Positions 43,958 through 53,570 are shown, counted from the first letter of the stretch. The stretch: 64,000 nucleotides of DNA from an uncultured Acidobacteriia bacterium (GCA_903851195.1 CAINNJ010000034.1:1-64000); one strand, 5' to 3'. Made by a program: numbers and translations. The notes: generated by a model from the sequence alone, not told the origin.

Positions 43958-45148
43958 ATGGCGCTTACGCGTAAAACACAAGAATCTTTGCTCGACAGAG
44001 GCTATTCACGCCGGCAGATTGCCCGGATTTCCATGGGGGCGGCCGCGGCCATCCCCTTCTTCACTGAATTTGCGCAGGCTCAGCAGGTTGCCCGCGCGTC
44101 GGGCGCCGCGGGGGCCCGGATGCAGAGGGCCTTCGATCCCGAGGCCGTTGTCATCAGTTCCAACGAGAACCCGATGGGTCCGTGCCAGGCCGGCATCGAA
44201 GCCATGGCCAAGGTTGGCCCGCTCGGCTGGCGCTACCGCCCGCAGGGGGAAAACCTGGAATTCGAGACCCTGCTTTACAAGACCGAGAACGTGAAGCCGG
44301 AGTACGTGAACGGCTATCCCGGTTCCAGCACGCCGCTGGCGAACTGCGCGCCGGCGTTCACGTCGCCGACCCGAAGCTGGGTGATGGGAAGTCCGGGTTA
44401 CGGCAGCGGGGCCGGCCGGTTTGTCGGCAACAAAGTCGTCAAAGTCCCGCTGCGGAAAGACTATTCACACGACGTGGAAGCGATGATCGCCGCCGATCCG
44501 AACGCCGGCGCCTACTACATCTGCAACCCCAACAACCCGAGCGGGACACTGACTTCGCGCAAGGATTTCGAGTACATCCTGGCCAACAAGAAGAAAGACG
44601 CGGTGCTGATTATCGATGAGGCCTACGTCCATTTTGCAGGGCCCGAGGTTTACTCGACGGACCTGGTGCGGCAGGACAAGGATGTGGTTGTGCTGCGCAC
44701 GTTTTCGAAGATCTACGGCATGGCGGGCCTGCGGGCCGGCGCGCTTTACGGGCGTCCCGACCTGCTTGCGAAAGTCGCGGAATATGGCCGCGGCGGGAAC
44801 CTGCCGGTCACGGCGACTGCCTGCGCGGCGGCCAGCATGAAACTGGGACCCGCGCTGATGAAAGAACGCGTGGCGATTAACAAGAAAAACCGCGATTATA
44901 CCTGGGAACATCTCGAGAAAGTCGGCGTCAGTTACATTCCGTCGACGTCGAATTTCTTCATGATGTCCGTGAAAGGCATGACGGGCGCGCAGGTGGGACA
45001 GGCCATGGCGGCGAAGAAGATCATGCTGGCGGGGAACCGGTGGCCGGAGTGGCCCGAACATATCCGGGTGACGGTTGGCACGTATGAGGAAATGACGAAG
45101 TTCAACGCGGCGCTGGATCAGGTGCTTAAAGAGGGACCGAAGGCGTGA
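43958..45148 (+). CDS. Tat-exported HisC-like aminotransferase
   Basis: A 396-aa PLP enzyme of the histidinol-phosphate aminotransferase type. The PLP lysine is in TFSKIYGMAGLRAG (near 250), with SNENPMGP near the start of the fold, CNPNNPSGT and IIDEAYVHF. Unusually it has a twin-arginine type N-terminus (YSRRQIARISMGAAAAIPFF), so it should act in the periplasm and is not the histidine-pathway enzyme. The substrate is unknown. Expression is from its own promoter at 43769. Confidence 0.88.
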   Translation: MALTRKTQESLLDRGYSRRQIARISMGAAAAIPFFTEFAQAQQVARASGAAGARMQRAFDPEAVVISSNENPMGPCQAGIEAMAKVGPLGWRYRPQGENLEFETLLYKTENVKPEYVNGYPGSSTPLANCAPAFTSPTRSWVMGSPGYGSGAGRFVGNKVVKVPLRKDYSHDVEAMIAADPNAGAYYICNPNNPSGTLTSRKDFEYILANKKKDAVLIIDEAYVHFAGPEVYSTDLVRQDKDVVVLRTFSKIYGMAGLRAGALYGRPDLLAKVAEYGRGGNLPVTATACAAASMKLGPALMKERVAINKKNRDYTWEHLEKVGVSYIPSTSNFFMMSVKGMTGAQVGQAMAAKKIMLAGNRWPEWPEHIRVTVGTYEEMTKFNAALDQVLKEGPKA

Positions 45149-45155
45149 GAAGCCA

Positions 45156-45230
45156 TTGGGGGCCCGCTCCAGGCGGGTGGGCTCCCGATTTGCGGCCGCG
45201 CGGAAATCCGGATGTCTTCCGTGCGGCCGC
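45156..45230. terminator. Bidirectional terminator hairpins between convergent genes
   Basis: A 14-bp stem (45192-45205 with 45217-45230, GCGGCCGCGCGGAA against its near complement, one G-U) with an 11-base loop, preceded by a second GC-rich hairpin (45156-45187). It lies between convergent genes and probably ends both transcripts; T-runs are absent. Confidence 0.6.
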
Positions 45231-45247
45231 TCTGTTCGGAAGTTGCA

Positions 45248-47251
45248 CTACCTGATGCTGATGGTCACCGGGTTGCTGTTCTGACCGTCGACGGTCAACA
45301 CGACATTCACGTCACCCGTCCCCGTCAAACTGGCCGGAATGCGGATATTCGCCTGATCGAGGCCGACGAAGGTTCCTTGCGCGCCCGCGTACACCACATC
45401 GGCACTTACTCCACCGATGGTGGCGCTTACGTTGGCCAGCGAAGTCCGGTTGCGGAAACCCGTCCCGAAGGCAATCAGGAACAGCTGCTCAGACTGGCCG
45501 GCGCGGGTCACCGGCACCGTTGAATATTGATTCGTCGCCGAATTGAGCTGCAGCACGGGCTCCACGGACTGCGAGCCGTCGGCCCTGATGCGGAGAGCAA
45601 CCGCGGCCGCAACCCCCTTACCGTTCGAATTCGCCGCGAACAGGCCCGGTGTCACGTTCCCCACCAGCGTCGTGCCCTGACCCACCGTGTTCCCGTTGAG
45701 CAGCACCGATATCGCGGCCGATCCGGTGGCGGTGCCGGACGGCATCTGATACGAGATCTGGCTGGGAGACGCATAGAACAGCGGCGCCGTGCGGCTGATC
45801 CCTGCCGAGTCTTTGACCTGGACCTGCGCTCCGCCGAGCGTGGTGGGCAACGGATTCGTGGTGGCGGATGCCGTGCCGGAGGCCAGCCCCGTACCGAACA
45901 ACGCGCCGATTGCCTCGGGAGCGAGCGAACCGGCCGCATAGCTGGCGGCGGAGGTCGAGGTGACGGACCCTGTCGTGCCTGATCCGTCGAGCGGCACCGT
46001 CAGACTGAGGTCGGCGCCGTAATCGCGGACATGATCGCGCCAGACCGTGTGATAGTGGATCTGGTTGCGGAAGACGATGCCGCTCTGGCAGACAAATTCC
46101 ACCCAGACGCCCGGGCCGTCAATCCGGGCGTAGTTGGTGTTGGCGTTCAGGAACGAGGACGCATCTCCGGACACGCCATTGCCGGTAAACGCGATGTACG
46201 TCCCGTCCAGTTCGTTCTGATAAATCGACAGCAGGGTTGCCGCCACGGTGGCGTCCATATCCTGCACCCACGGCTTCATCGCCTCCAGCGCCAGCTGCTT
46301 CTGGGCGGCGGACAGGCTGCTGACCGGGACTCCGACTTTCGTGGCCGGGAAGGTTCCGCTGCCGCCGTTCGTCTCGCCCGGAATCAAGGTCGCGTCGCTG
46401 AACGTCTGCGTGAGTCTGGCGGCGGCCAGTTGCGCGGAGTTGAGCGACGCCAGCATGGCCGCCATCGCGTCGTGTTCCTGCGTCAGCGGCGCGTAGGTGG
46501 CGCCGCCGACGGTAAAAGTAAGTGGCTCCAGACCATAGAAATGCGGTGTCGTCGAGATGATGTGGCCCTGATTGAAACCGATATTCGCGGCATAGTGGTG
46601 CCCGCCGAACTGCATCATCCACGCCCCGGTGTTGCTCGGCGTGTTCAGAAAGGCGAGGTAGTAATTGCCCGAGCCGTAGCTGAGGCCGCCGCCCGGACCG
46701 CCACCGCCTCCGGGACCACCGCCGCCCGGACTACCCCCTCCGCCGGTATTCTGCGCCGCCAGGATGTCATCCGCCATCCGGATTTGCTGAAACTCATCGA
46801 ACCCTTCGCTTGCCGCTGTTCCCTCCACAGCCTGAATGACGGCCAGCGCGGCGGTCAGCTGGTCGGCGGTGAGGGTGCCAAGCCCAATGCCGTTGCGGCA
46901 GGTGTTCGCGCAGGGCAGGTTCGACCAGTTCCGGGCCAGCGCGGCCGTGTAAGTGAGCTCCAGGGTTTGCTGTTGCGTTGTGGTCAGCAGAGCCTTGAAT
47001 GCCAGCGCCTTCGCCACGACATCGTTGACGGTAGCCCGCGGCGTGAAACTGCTTGCCCCTTTCACACGGTTGGCGAGAGCCACATTCGCATCGTAAACAG
47101 GGTTGCCGGACAGGACGTCCGCGCGAAGCCCCACCAGAAAATGGCCGGCAAACACCAGCGATGCGACAGCACACAGGGGCAGCAGGATAGCCGCGCCGGA
47201 ATTGCGGTTGGCGGACCAACGGCTTCGCAGGTCCGGTAATTTCGTTTTCAT
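45248..47251 (-). CDS. DUF3500 protein with TIGR03437 C-terminal domain
   Basis: A 667-aa exported protein. A membrane or signal segment near 22-45 (AAILLPLCAVASLVFAGHFL) is followed by the DUF3500 domain (GAWMMQFGGHHYAANIGF, then AMAAMLASLNSAQ and WVEFVCQSGI), interrupted by a Gly-Pro-rich linker near 175. The last 230 residues are the TIGR03437 domain (LFYASPSQISYQMPSG, VLTVDGQNSNPV), typical of Solibacter relatives. Function is unknown. It follows the HupE-like gene by 17 bp in one operon, and that operon shares an upstream box with the kinase operon. Confidence 0.88.
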   Translation of the reverse strand: MKTKLPDLRSRWSANRNSGAAILLPLCAVASLVFAGHFLVGLRADVLSGNPVYDANVALANRVKGASSFTPRATVNDVVAKALAFKALLTTTQQQTLELTYTAALARNWSNLPCANTCRNGIGLGTLTADQLTAALAVIQAVEGTAASEGFDEFQQIRMADDILAAQNTGGGGSPGGGGPGGGGGPGGGLSYGSGNYYLAFLNTPSNTGAWMMQFGGHHYAANIGFNQGHIISTTPHFYGLEPLTFTVGGATYAPLTQEHDAMAAMLASLNSAQLAAARLTQTFSDATLIPGETNGGSGTFPATKVGVPVSSLSAAQKQLALEAMKPWVQDMDATVAATLLSIYQNELDGTYIAFTGNGVSGDASSFLNANTNYARIDGPGVWVEFVCQSGIVFRNQIHYHTVWRDHVRDYGADLSLTVPLDGSGTTGSVTSTSAASYAAGSLAPEAIGALFGTGLASGTASATTNPLPTTLGGAQVQVKDSAGISRTAPLFYASPSQISYQMPSGTATGSAAISVLLNGNTVGQGTTLVGNVTPGLFAANSNGKGVAAAVALRIRADGSQSVEPVLQLNSATNQYSTVPVTRAGQSEQLFLIAFGTGFRNRTSLANVSATIGGVSADVVYAGAQGTFVGLDQANIRIPASLTGTGDVNVVLTVDGQNSNPVTISIR

Positions 47252-47268
47252 GAATGTGTGTCCTCTCG

Positions 47269-48597
47269 TCAGGGAAGATTGTCCGTATGCAAAGCCCGGG
47301 TGCCGGACGTCGTCAGGAACCAGGCGGGAATGGTCACCAGAGCCAGAGGCAGAATGCCCAGGGGTGCCATCCTGCTGCAGCTGATCATCCAGCGCTCAAT
47401 GATGTTGGACTCACCGGATACGCGGTTTACGATCCATCCAACGGCCGCCACGGCCGACAGCGCCGCGCCACCCAGCCTGACCCAGCGATGGGCCGGCGTC
47501 ACGCTCAGCAGGATCAGCCAGGGAATGATCAGCGCGATGACGAACAACTGCATCAGCTCGATTCCCAGGTTGAAGCCCAGAATGCTGACTGCGAGCCGTC
47601 CGGCCGTCAGGTTGAGGTCGGCGACTACGGTGGCGAAAGCGAGTCCGTGCACAAGACCGAAGCCCGCCGCGATTTGCGCTTCGCGGCCGGGGAAGATCGG
47701 GCGAATCGCGTGAATCGCGGTCACCAGAATGGAGAAAGCAATGAGTACTTCGACGGGCTGCTGCGGCAGCCTGACCCAGTGGAGCGCGCCTGCCAGAAGA
47801 GTGGCGGAGTGTCCCAGGGTGAATGCGCTCACGATGCTCACCAGCCGGACAAAACTATAGTGAGTGCCTCCGAAGGCGCCCCACTCACGGCCTCTTGCCC
47901 GCAGCGTCGCGGGAAGCAGCATGGCGATCAGGAATAACAGGTGGTCAAACCCTTCGCGGATGTGCTGCATGCCCAGGCTGACCATTTTCGAGAAGCCGGT
48001 CCACCAGCTGTCCGTGCCGAGATCGATCACGAGCGGATCGATCGTGGCCGTGCCCGTGTCCACCGCGATGACGCCCACGCGCGCGGGTTCGGTCCGGCCC
48101 GTGCCCCAATCACTGCGCAGGGAGACAAGAGCTTTGTGCGTCACCACCTGGTGCATGATCACGTCGTAGTTCAGCGTGAACTTCCGGGGATCGGCGCCGG
48201 GCGGAGGCAGAAGCGTCACGACAGCTGTCACCTCCTGAAAACGCCCGCTTTGCGTTTGCTCCGCGCTTCCCACGGTCATGTCCGTCACGCGCACACCCCA
48301 CGGTTCTCCCGAGGCGCTTACAGGATGGATATGCTTCGCCAGGTACTCCCGGAGCGCGGGACCCCAGGCCGTGTTCGTCTGCTCGGGGTTCTGCGTGACA
48401 TCATGGCCGAAAGCAAGTTCCAGTTCGTTGAGCGGGAGGTGGAGACTCATGGAAACAGAGTCGCCGCGGCCCTCGATGAACATCAGGGTTGTCGGCTGTT
48501 GATGCGCGAAAACTGCCTGCGCGAAGAATAGTGCCGGCAATAATCGGGAGGCAAGCCTCCTCTTTGTGAACGGATTCCGGAGCGCGTTCGTGCACAC
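47269..48597 (-). CDS. HupE/UreJ-type membrane protein
   Basis: A 442-aa protein with a signal peptide, a soluble extracytoplasmic half (to about 210) and a membrane half with six or seven helices. IREGFDHLLFLIAMLLPATL is the HupE/UreJ_2 motif; FGLVHGLAFATVVADL is the second conserved block, with histidines suited to metal binding. Relatives carry nickel or cobalt or have unknown roles. It is first in an operon with the DUF3500 gene. A TTAAGG direct-repeat box sits 36-52 bp before its start. Confidence 0.85.
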   Translation of the reverse strand: MCTNALRNPFTKRRLASRLLPALFFAQAVFAHQQPTTLMFIEGRGDSVSMSLHLPLNELELAFGHDVTQNPEQTNTAWGPALREYLAKHIHPVSASGEPWGVRVTDMTVGSAEQTQSGRFQEVTAVVTLLPPPGADPRKFTLNYDVIMHQVVTHKALVSLRSDWGTGRTEPARVGVIAVDTGTATIDPLVIDLGTDSWWTGFSKMVSLGMQHIREGFDHLLFLIAMLLPATLRARGREWGAFGGTHYSFVRLVSIVSAFTLGHSATLLAGALHWVRLPQQPVEVLIAFSILVTAIHAIRPIFPGREAQIAAGFGLVHGLAFATVVADLNLTAGRLAVSILGFNLGIELMQLFVIALIIPWLILLSVTPAHRWVRLGGAALSAVAAVGWIVNRVSGESNIIERWMISCSRMAPLGILPLALVTIPAWFLTTSGTRALHTDNLP

Positions 48598-48632
48598 ACC
48601 TATCCATATGCCGGGCGCATCCGCCAGGTGTC

Positions 48633-48649
48633 GTTAAGGAGTGTTAAGG
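48633..48649 (-). promoter_or_regulatory. Response-regulator-type direct repeat upstream of hupE-like gene
   Basis: GTTAAGGAGTGTTAAGG: two TTAAGG half sites 10 bp apart, as OmpR-family regulators bind. A near copy (GTTAAGGACTGTTAT) lies at 51057-51071 upstream of the histidine kinase. Note that the coding strand of both targets is minus while this motif is written on the plus strand here and on the minus strand at 51057. Confidence 0.55.
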
Positions 48650-48682
48650 CGACCTGCCCGGAAAATCCGCAGACAGTTCAAC

Positions 48683-49369
48683 CTAGGGCTGAAAGGAGTA
48701 GCCTTCGCCGCGAACCGTTTTGATATAGCGAGGGGACTGGGGGTTCTCTTCGAGTTTCTGACGAAGCCAGGCGACATGCACATCCACGGTGCGGGCGCCG
48801 ATAAACTGCTGGTCGTGCCAGATGCGCGACAACAGATGCTCGCGGGAAAGTACCTGTCCCCGATGATCGATCAGTTGTCGCAGTAAGAGCAGCTCTTTTG
48901 CCGTGAGGTTCAGCGGCTTTCCAGCGCGCGATACCGTCCGGCGCTGAAAGTCCACGGCGATGTCCCCGAACTGAAAATGCAGCACGGGTGTCAAAGGAGC
49001 CTTCCCGACGCGGCGAAGCAGGGCGCTTGCCCGTGCCAGCAGTTCGCGGGAGTCGAAGGGCTTGATCAGGTAGTCGTCCGCACCGGTGCTCAGACCTTCA
49101 ATGCGGTCGTCCACGTGCGCCCGCGCGGTCAGCATGAGAATTCCTCCGTCGAACCCTCGTTCACGCGCGGTCCGGCAGACTTCGAAGCCGCTTTGCCCGG
49201 GCAGCATGAGATCAAGAATCATCAGGTCAAACCGCTGTTCAGTAACCAGGCGTAAGGCCTCGTTTCCATCGCCGGTAACTACAATCCGATGTCCGTGCCC
49301 CTGCAGAAGATCCGCAACGATGAGCTGGACATCGGGCGCGTCTTCCACAAGCAGGACATGGGCCGTCAT
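48683..49369 (-). CDS. OmpR-family response regulator
   Basis: A 228-aa regulator: receiver domain with the phosphate-accepting D53 in LMILDLMLPG, acids ED at 9-10, conserved T in LMLTARA and K in LIKPFDS, then a winged-helix DNA-binding domain (GKPLNLTAKELLLLRQLI, TVDVHVAWLRQKLE). The start is the ATG at 49369, sharing ATGA with the kinase stop. It probably binds the TTAAGG boxes at 48633 and 51057, which would make its own operon autoregulated. Confidence 0.95.
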   Translation of the reverse strand: MTAHVLLVEDAPDVQLIVADLLQGHGHRIVVTGDGNEALRLVTEQRFDLMILDLMLPGQSGFEVCRTARERGFDGGILMLTARAHVDDRIEGLSTGADDYLIKPFDSRELLARASALLRRVGKAPLTPVLHFQFGDIAVDFQRRTVSRAGKPLNLTAKELLLLRQLIDHRGQVLSREHLLSRIWHDQQFIGARTVDVHVAWLRQKLEENPQSPRYIKTVRGEGYSFQP

Positions 49370-51006
49370 ACTGTCTGTTCCTCCGCCGGCAGGCGCACCG
49401 TGAACTGCGCGCCCCCGGCGTTCACCATCTCTACTGTGCCCTGGCACTGCTCAATGGTGTTCCTGACAATGCTCAGGCCGAGCCCCGTTCCGGGAACCCG
49501 ATGCTGACGCGTTTGCTCGCCGCGATAGAAGGGCTCAAAGATGCGCCTCCGCTCCTGTTCCGGAATGCCCGGCCCGTGATCGCACACGCGGACCTCGATC
49601 CCGTTCCCGAACGGCGCTGCCGAAACCCCGATCCATTTTCCGCTCCCACCATGGCGAACTGCGTTGCCGATGAGGTTGCGGAACGCCAGTTCGATCGCAA
49701 CCGAATCCCCTCTGACGGGCGGTAAATTGTCCAAGATGTTGAGTTCGATGCGACAGGCTGCCTGTTCGATCTCCGGCATCATCGCCGCGACCGCATGCCG
49801 GAGCACGGTGTCGATTTCGACGCGTTCGAGGGGACTGCCCGTGTTCGGGTGCAGCGAGGAAGAAAACGCGAGCACGTTCTCAATCATGGCGGTGAGTTCT
49901 TCGGCGTTCCGATCAATGATCTTCAGGTAACGCGAGACCGCGGATGGCTCTCTTACGACTCCCTCCATGAGATTGAACACAGCGCCGCGAATGGCCGTCA
50001 GCGGGGTTCGCAGATCGTGCGAGATACCGGCGGCGAAGCGGAACTGCATGTCGGCAAGACGGCGGGAGCGCCCGGTGTATTGAACCAGCGCCCACGCGGT
50101 GCCGCCCAGCAGGGCAACCAGCAGCCAGCTTGCCAGGAGATTCTTTCTGCGCGCCGTCGCAACGGCTGCCTCCAGCGAGCCCGAACGGTGCCGAACCGCC
50201 GCGGTCCATCGGTTCACCTCGGCTTCATTCCGCGATCGCCCTCTGCCGCCGCGGCGTCCGGCGCCGGGCCCGCCCACCTCAGCGGAGAACAATCCCGCGG
50301 TCGCGTCCGCTCCTTTCGCAACACTCGCATGGTCGCTCCGCGTCGAGAAAATCACCTGCCCATTCGGAACGGAGCGGCTGACCGATAAATCGTATTCAGA
50401 TTCCACCGGGTTCAGGTATGCCGCGAGCAGGCGAGGCAGCATCTTCCCGCTGATGTATTCTTCATTCAGTTCAAAGATCATCCAGCCCAGTTCCGAACCC
50501 GAGGGACCAAAAATCGGCATCTCCACCAGACTGGAATCCGGCCTCGCGCTGGGCGGGTGTCCGAACCCTTTCAGCCGTCCCGCCATTGCGGTGCGAAGAT
50601 CTTCCCATCCGGTCGGCCAGGGCGCCACCTCGATCCGGCCTTCCTGATCAACGGTATGCAGGCGCAGGCTTCCGGCTTCCGGCGTTGCCAGTGCGATTCG
50701 CAGGAAGACCTCTCTGTCATGCGAAGAACTCCACGCCTGATAGCGGTCGCCGAGCGCATTGGCGCTGCCGGCTTCCGCGATCGCCCGCGCGCCAGGCAGC
50801 AGCATGGCGCAGTTTTCGAGAAGCTCGTTGTTGAATGCCTTCGCGAGGTGGCGCAACTGATCGTTCAGACTGCCCCGCAGCAGGGCCGGCTCCGCTCTGC
50901 TGAGTTCTCCGGTCCACCGATACTGAAGAAAAGAAAGGACCACGCAGACAAGCAGGATGAGCGCAAGCAGGGACCATTCGATTCGGTGCTGGCTGAGAGT
51001 TTTCAA
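49366..51006 (-). CDS. Sensor histidine kinase
   Basis: A 546-aa membrane kinase. Two transmembrane helices (about 12-28 and 290-308) enclose a large extracytoplasmic sensor region with a Gly/Arg-rich patch near 245-260. The H box is AGISHDLRTPLTAIRG (H330); N, G1 and G2 boxes are FRNLIGNAVRHGG, DHGPGIP and GTGLGLSIV. There is no HAMP domain. It is the first gene of the operon with the regulator. The signal is unknown. Confidence 0.95.
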   Translation of the reverse strand: MKTLSQHRIEWSLLALILLVCVVLSFLQYRWTGELSRAEPALLRGSLNDQLRHLAKAFNNELLENCAMLLPGARAIAEAGSANALGDRYQAWSSSHDREVFLRIALATPEAGSLRLHTVDQEGRIEVAPWPTGWEDLRTAMAGRLKGFGHPPSARPDSSLVEMPIFGPSGSELGWMIFELNEEYISGKMLPRLLAAYLNPVESEYDLSVSRSVPNGQVIFSTRSDHASVAKGADATAGLFSAEVGGPGAGRRGGRGRSRNEAEVNRWTAAVRHRSGSLEAAVATARRKNLLASWLLVALLGGTAWALVQYTGRSRRLADMQFRFAAGISHDLRTPLTAIRGAVFNLMEGVVREPSAVSRYLKIIDRNAEELTAMIENVLAFSSSLHPNTGSPLERVEIDTVLRHAVAAMMPEIEQAACRIELNILDNLPPVRGDSVAIELAFRNLIGNAVRHGGSGKWIGVSAAPFGNGIEVRVCDHGPGIPEQERRRIFEPFYRGEQTRQHRVPGTGLGLSIVRNTIEQCQGTVEMVNAGGAQFTVRLPAEEQTV

Positions 51007-51056
51007 CGGGGTCGCTATGTCGATGGTAAACCGCCTGGAACGGCGCCGGCGGCGGC

Positions 51057-51071
51057 ATAACAGTCCTTAAC
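51057..51071 (-). promoter_or_regulatory. Response-regulator-type box upstream of the kinase operon
   Basis: On the minus strand GTTAAGGACTGTTAT, 51-65 bp before the kinase start; it matches the 48633 box at 13 of 15 positions. It suggests autoregulation of the two-component operon. Confidence 0.55.
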
Positions 51072-51155
51072 GCAACCGGCCCGGAAGCATCGGCGTTACA
51101 AAGATTGACATGGCAAGACTGACATGGCAAGCAGTCCGGCCCGGTCCTAATTCTT

Positions 51156-53570
51156 ATGCCTAAAACAGCCATCATACGCACTTCAGGAATCAAAAACTCA
51201 CCACCTCAGGGGTCGACAGTCATCCGGCTGGCGCGCCTCTGTTCGTTTCTTCTGGCTCCGGCAATTGCGGTGCTCGCTCAGCGCGGAGGGGGAAATCCAC
51301 TCGTCTCGCTGAAGCAGGTGCCGATCCCGCAGGCCACCAACGTGGCATCCTACGTGAAAGATCAGACTGCCCTGGTTGCACTCGGCAAAACGCTCTTCTG
51401 GGATCTGCAGGCCGGCAGCGACGGCAAAACTGCGTGCGCGAGTTGCCATTTCCATGCCGGAGCAGATCACCGGATCACCAATATTTTTGCGTTGCCCGCA
51501 TCCGGTTCGGGTACGGTAACCGCGAACCAGACAGCGGCCGCCTCCTCTTTTCCCTTTCATCAGCTGGCGAATCCGGCCAGCAACTCCTCCGCGGTCGTTC
51601 GGGATATCAGACAGGTAGCCGGGTCTCCAGGCGCGTTTCCGCGAACGTTCCAGGGCGTGGATACGGGCCTCGCGGCGGAACGGGGCACGGATCTGGCCGG
51701 CGGCGGATCCTCACTGGGCGGGCTGAATGTGCGCCAGGTCGGCGACCGGAATGCGCCATCCGTCATTAATGCTGTGTACAACGTGCGGAACTTCTGGGAT
51801 GGCCGCGCCAGCCGTCTGTTCACCGGACAGACGCCGTTCGGCGCGGCGGACACCGGGCAGAACGCCGTTGCGTGGCGCAATGGTCAATTCGTGCGCGAGG
51901 CAGTGGCCGTCGGCAATTCGAGCCTTGCCTCCCAGGCCGTTGGACCGCCCATGAATTCGGCTGAAATGAGTTATAGCGGGCGCTCCTGGCCGTTGCTGGG
52001 CAGAAAGCTGCTTGCTCTGGCCCCACTCGCCAGCCAGCGCGTGGCCCCGGACGACAGTGTCCTTGGGTCCATGGCGAACCTCTCCGGCAATGGTCTGTCG
52101 GCGTCGCACACATATTCCGGACTTATCCAGGCGGCTTTTCAGCCCGCGTATTGGAGCGGCACCGGCCTGGTGGATGGCCAGTTCACACAATCCGAAGCGA
52201 ACTTTTCTCTCTTCTGGGGGCTGGCGATTCAGGCCTACGAATCCACGCTGGTGTCCGACAATGCGCGTGTCGATCAGTTCCTGGAAGGCAATACGCAGGC
52301 TTTGTCGGCTTTGGAGCGGCAAGGTTTGCAGGTGTTCCAGAGAAACGATTCCCAGTGCACGCAATGCCATCAGGGCGCGGAGTTCACAGCTGCCTCCTTT
52401 ACCAACGCGGCCAATGTCGCAGCGAACAATAACGACCCCAATAACGTTGGCTTTTTCCGCACCGGCGTGTCGCCTTTCGCGGAGGATATTGGCCTCGGTG
52501 GCCGTGACGGATTCGGGCTGCCTCTCTTCGCTGCGTCGCCGGCGCGTTCCGCCGGCACGTTTAAAGCTCCCGGTCTTCGCAATGTCGAATTTACCGGTCC
52601 TTACTTCCACAACGGCGGTCAGGCCACGCTCGAACAGGTGCTGCAGTTCTATGCACGGAACGGAGACTTCCCGGCGGGCGGTAATCTTGGGCCCGGGATC
52701 GGCCGAATCGATCTTTCGGCAGCAGATCAAACTGCGCTTGCGGCTTTCCTGCGGGCCTTGAGCGACGATCGCGTGCGCTACGAGAGAGCTCCGTTCGACC
52801 ATCCGTCGTTATGCATCTCCGCCGGGGCGCCCGCGCTTTCGACCGGCGCACTGCAGGCGGACACGTCCGACCCTCGCTTCACCTCCACCGCGGTCGAGCG
52901 GCTGGCGCTGATTCCCGCGGTCGGCAAGGCGGGGAGTCCGGTTCCCCTGCAAACTTTCGAGGAGATGCTCGCGGGCATCGGCAACGACGGATCGCGGGCG
53001 CACACTCTGGTGGATGCCTGTCCCGCGTCGGCGATACCCGCGGCGCGCATCGATACCGTTATCAACGCGGCCACATTCAGGTCAGGGCCGGTTTCTCCGG
53101 GTGAGATCGTGTCGATATTCGGCGCGAATCTGACCGGCGGCATTACGTTCGACGGTATCCCGGCGACCCTGCTGTATTTCTCGCCGTCTCAAATCAACGT
53201 CATCGTTCCGTATGGGCTGACGACCGCCTCAACCAGGATGGAGATGGGTTCGGCGACGGTGCAGCTCGCCGTGTCCGGTTCGTCTCCCGGAATCTTCGCG
53301 GCGGTCTCTGCCGGCCCTGGCCTCCTGACACTGTATGCGACCGGAGGCGGGAAGCTTTCGACGGATGCGCTTCCGAAATTCACTTTGCCGGTCAGCGCGA
53401 CGGTGAACGGGCTGACGGCACAGGTACTGTATGCGGGTATTGCTCCGGGGCTTCCGCAAGGCGCCAACCAGATCAATATTCAGTTGCCTGCCGGCGTCAC
53501 TTCCGGGCCGCTTACGATCGTACTTACCGTTGGCACGGCGAGCAGTCCGGCTTTCGTTTACGCCCCGTAG
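51156..53570 (+). CDS. MauG/CcpA-like di-heme peroxidase fused to TIGR03437
   Basis: An 804-aa exported protein. Heme sites are CASCHF (C94, C97, H98) and CTQCHQ (near 402), the two c-type sites of the cytochrome c peroxidase/MauG family; GPYFHNGGQATLEQVLQFY is the conserved C-terminal block of that family. From about 630 a TIGR03437 domain follows (TLLYFSPSQINVIVPYG, LTVGTASSPAF), probably serving surface attachment or folding. Methionine-rich or MauG-specific tyrosine positions cannot be judged. A 12-bp direct repeat (TGACATGGCAAG, 51106 and 51120) lies just upstream. Confidence 0.9.
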   Translation: MPKTAIIRTSGIKNSPPQGSTVIRLARLCSFLLAPAIAVLAQRGGGNPLVSLKQVPIPQATNVASYVKDQTALVALGKTLFWDLQAGSDGKTACASCHFHAGADHRITNIFALPASGSGTVTANQTAAASSFPFHQLANPASNSSAVVRDIRQVAGSPGAFPRTFQGVDTGLAAERGTDLAGGGSSLGGLNVRQVGDRNAPSVINAVYNVRNFWDGRASRLFTGQTPFGAADTGQNAVAWRNGQFVREAVAVGNSSLASQAVGPPMNSAEMSYSGRSWPLLGRKLLALAPLASQRVAPDDSVLGSMANLSGNGLSASHTYSGLIQAAFQPAYWSGTGLVDGQFTQSEANFSLFWGLAIQAYESTLVSDNARVDQFLEGNTQALSALERQGLQVFQRNDSQCTQCHQGAEFTAASFTNAANVAANNNDPNNVGFFRTGVSPFAEDIGLGGRDGFGLPLFAASPARSAGTFKAPGLRNVEFTGPYFHNGGQATLEQVLQFYARNGDFPAGGNLGPGIGRIDLSAADQTALAAFLRALSDDRVRYERAPFDHPSLCISAGAPALSTGALQADTSDPRFTSTAVERLALIPAVGKAGSPVPLQTFEEMLAGIGNDGSRAHTLVDACPASAIPAARIDTVINAATFRSGPVSPGEIVSIFGANLTGGITFDGIPATLLYFSPSQINVIVPYGLTTASTRMEMGSATVQLAVSGSSPGIFAAVSAGPGLLTLYATGGGKLSTDALPKFTLPVSATVNGLTAQVLYAGIAPGLPQGANQINIQLPAGVTSGPLTIVLTVGTASSPAFVYAP

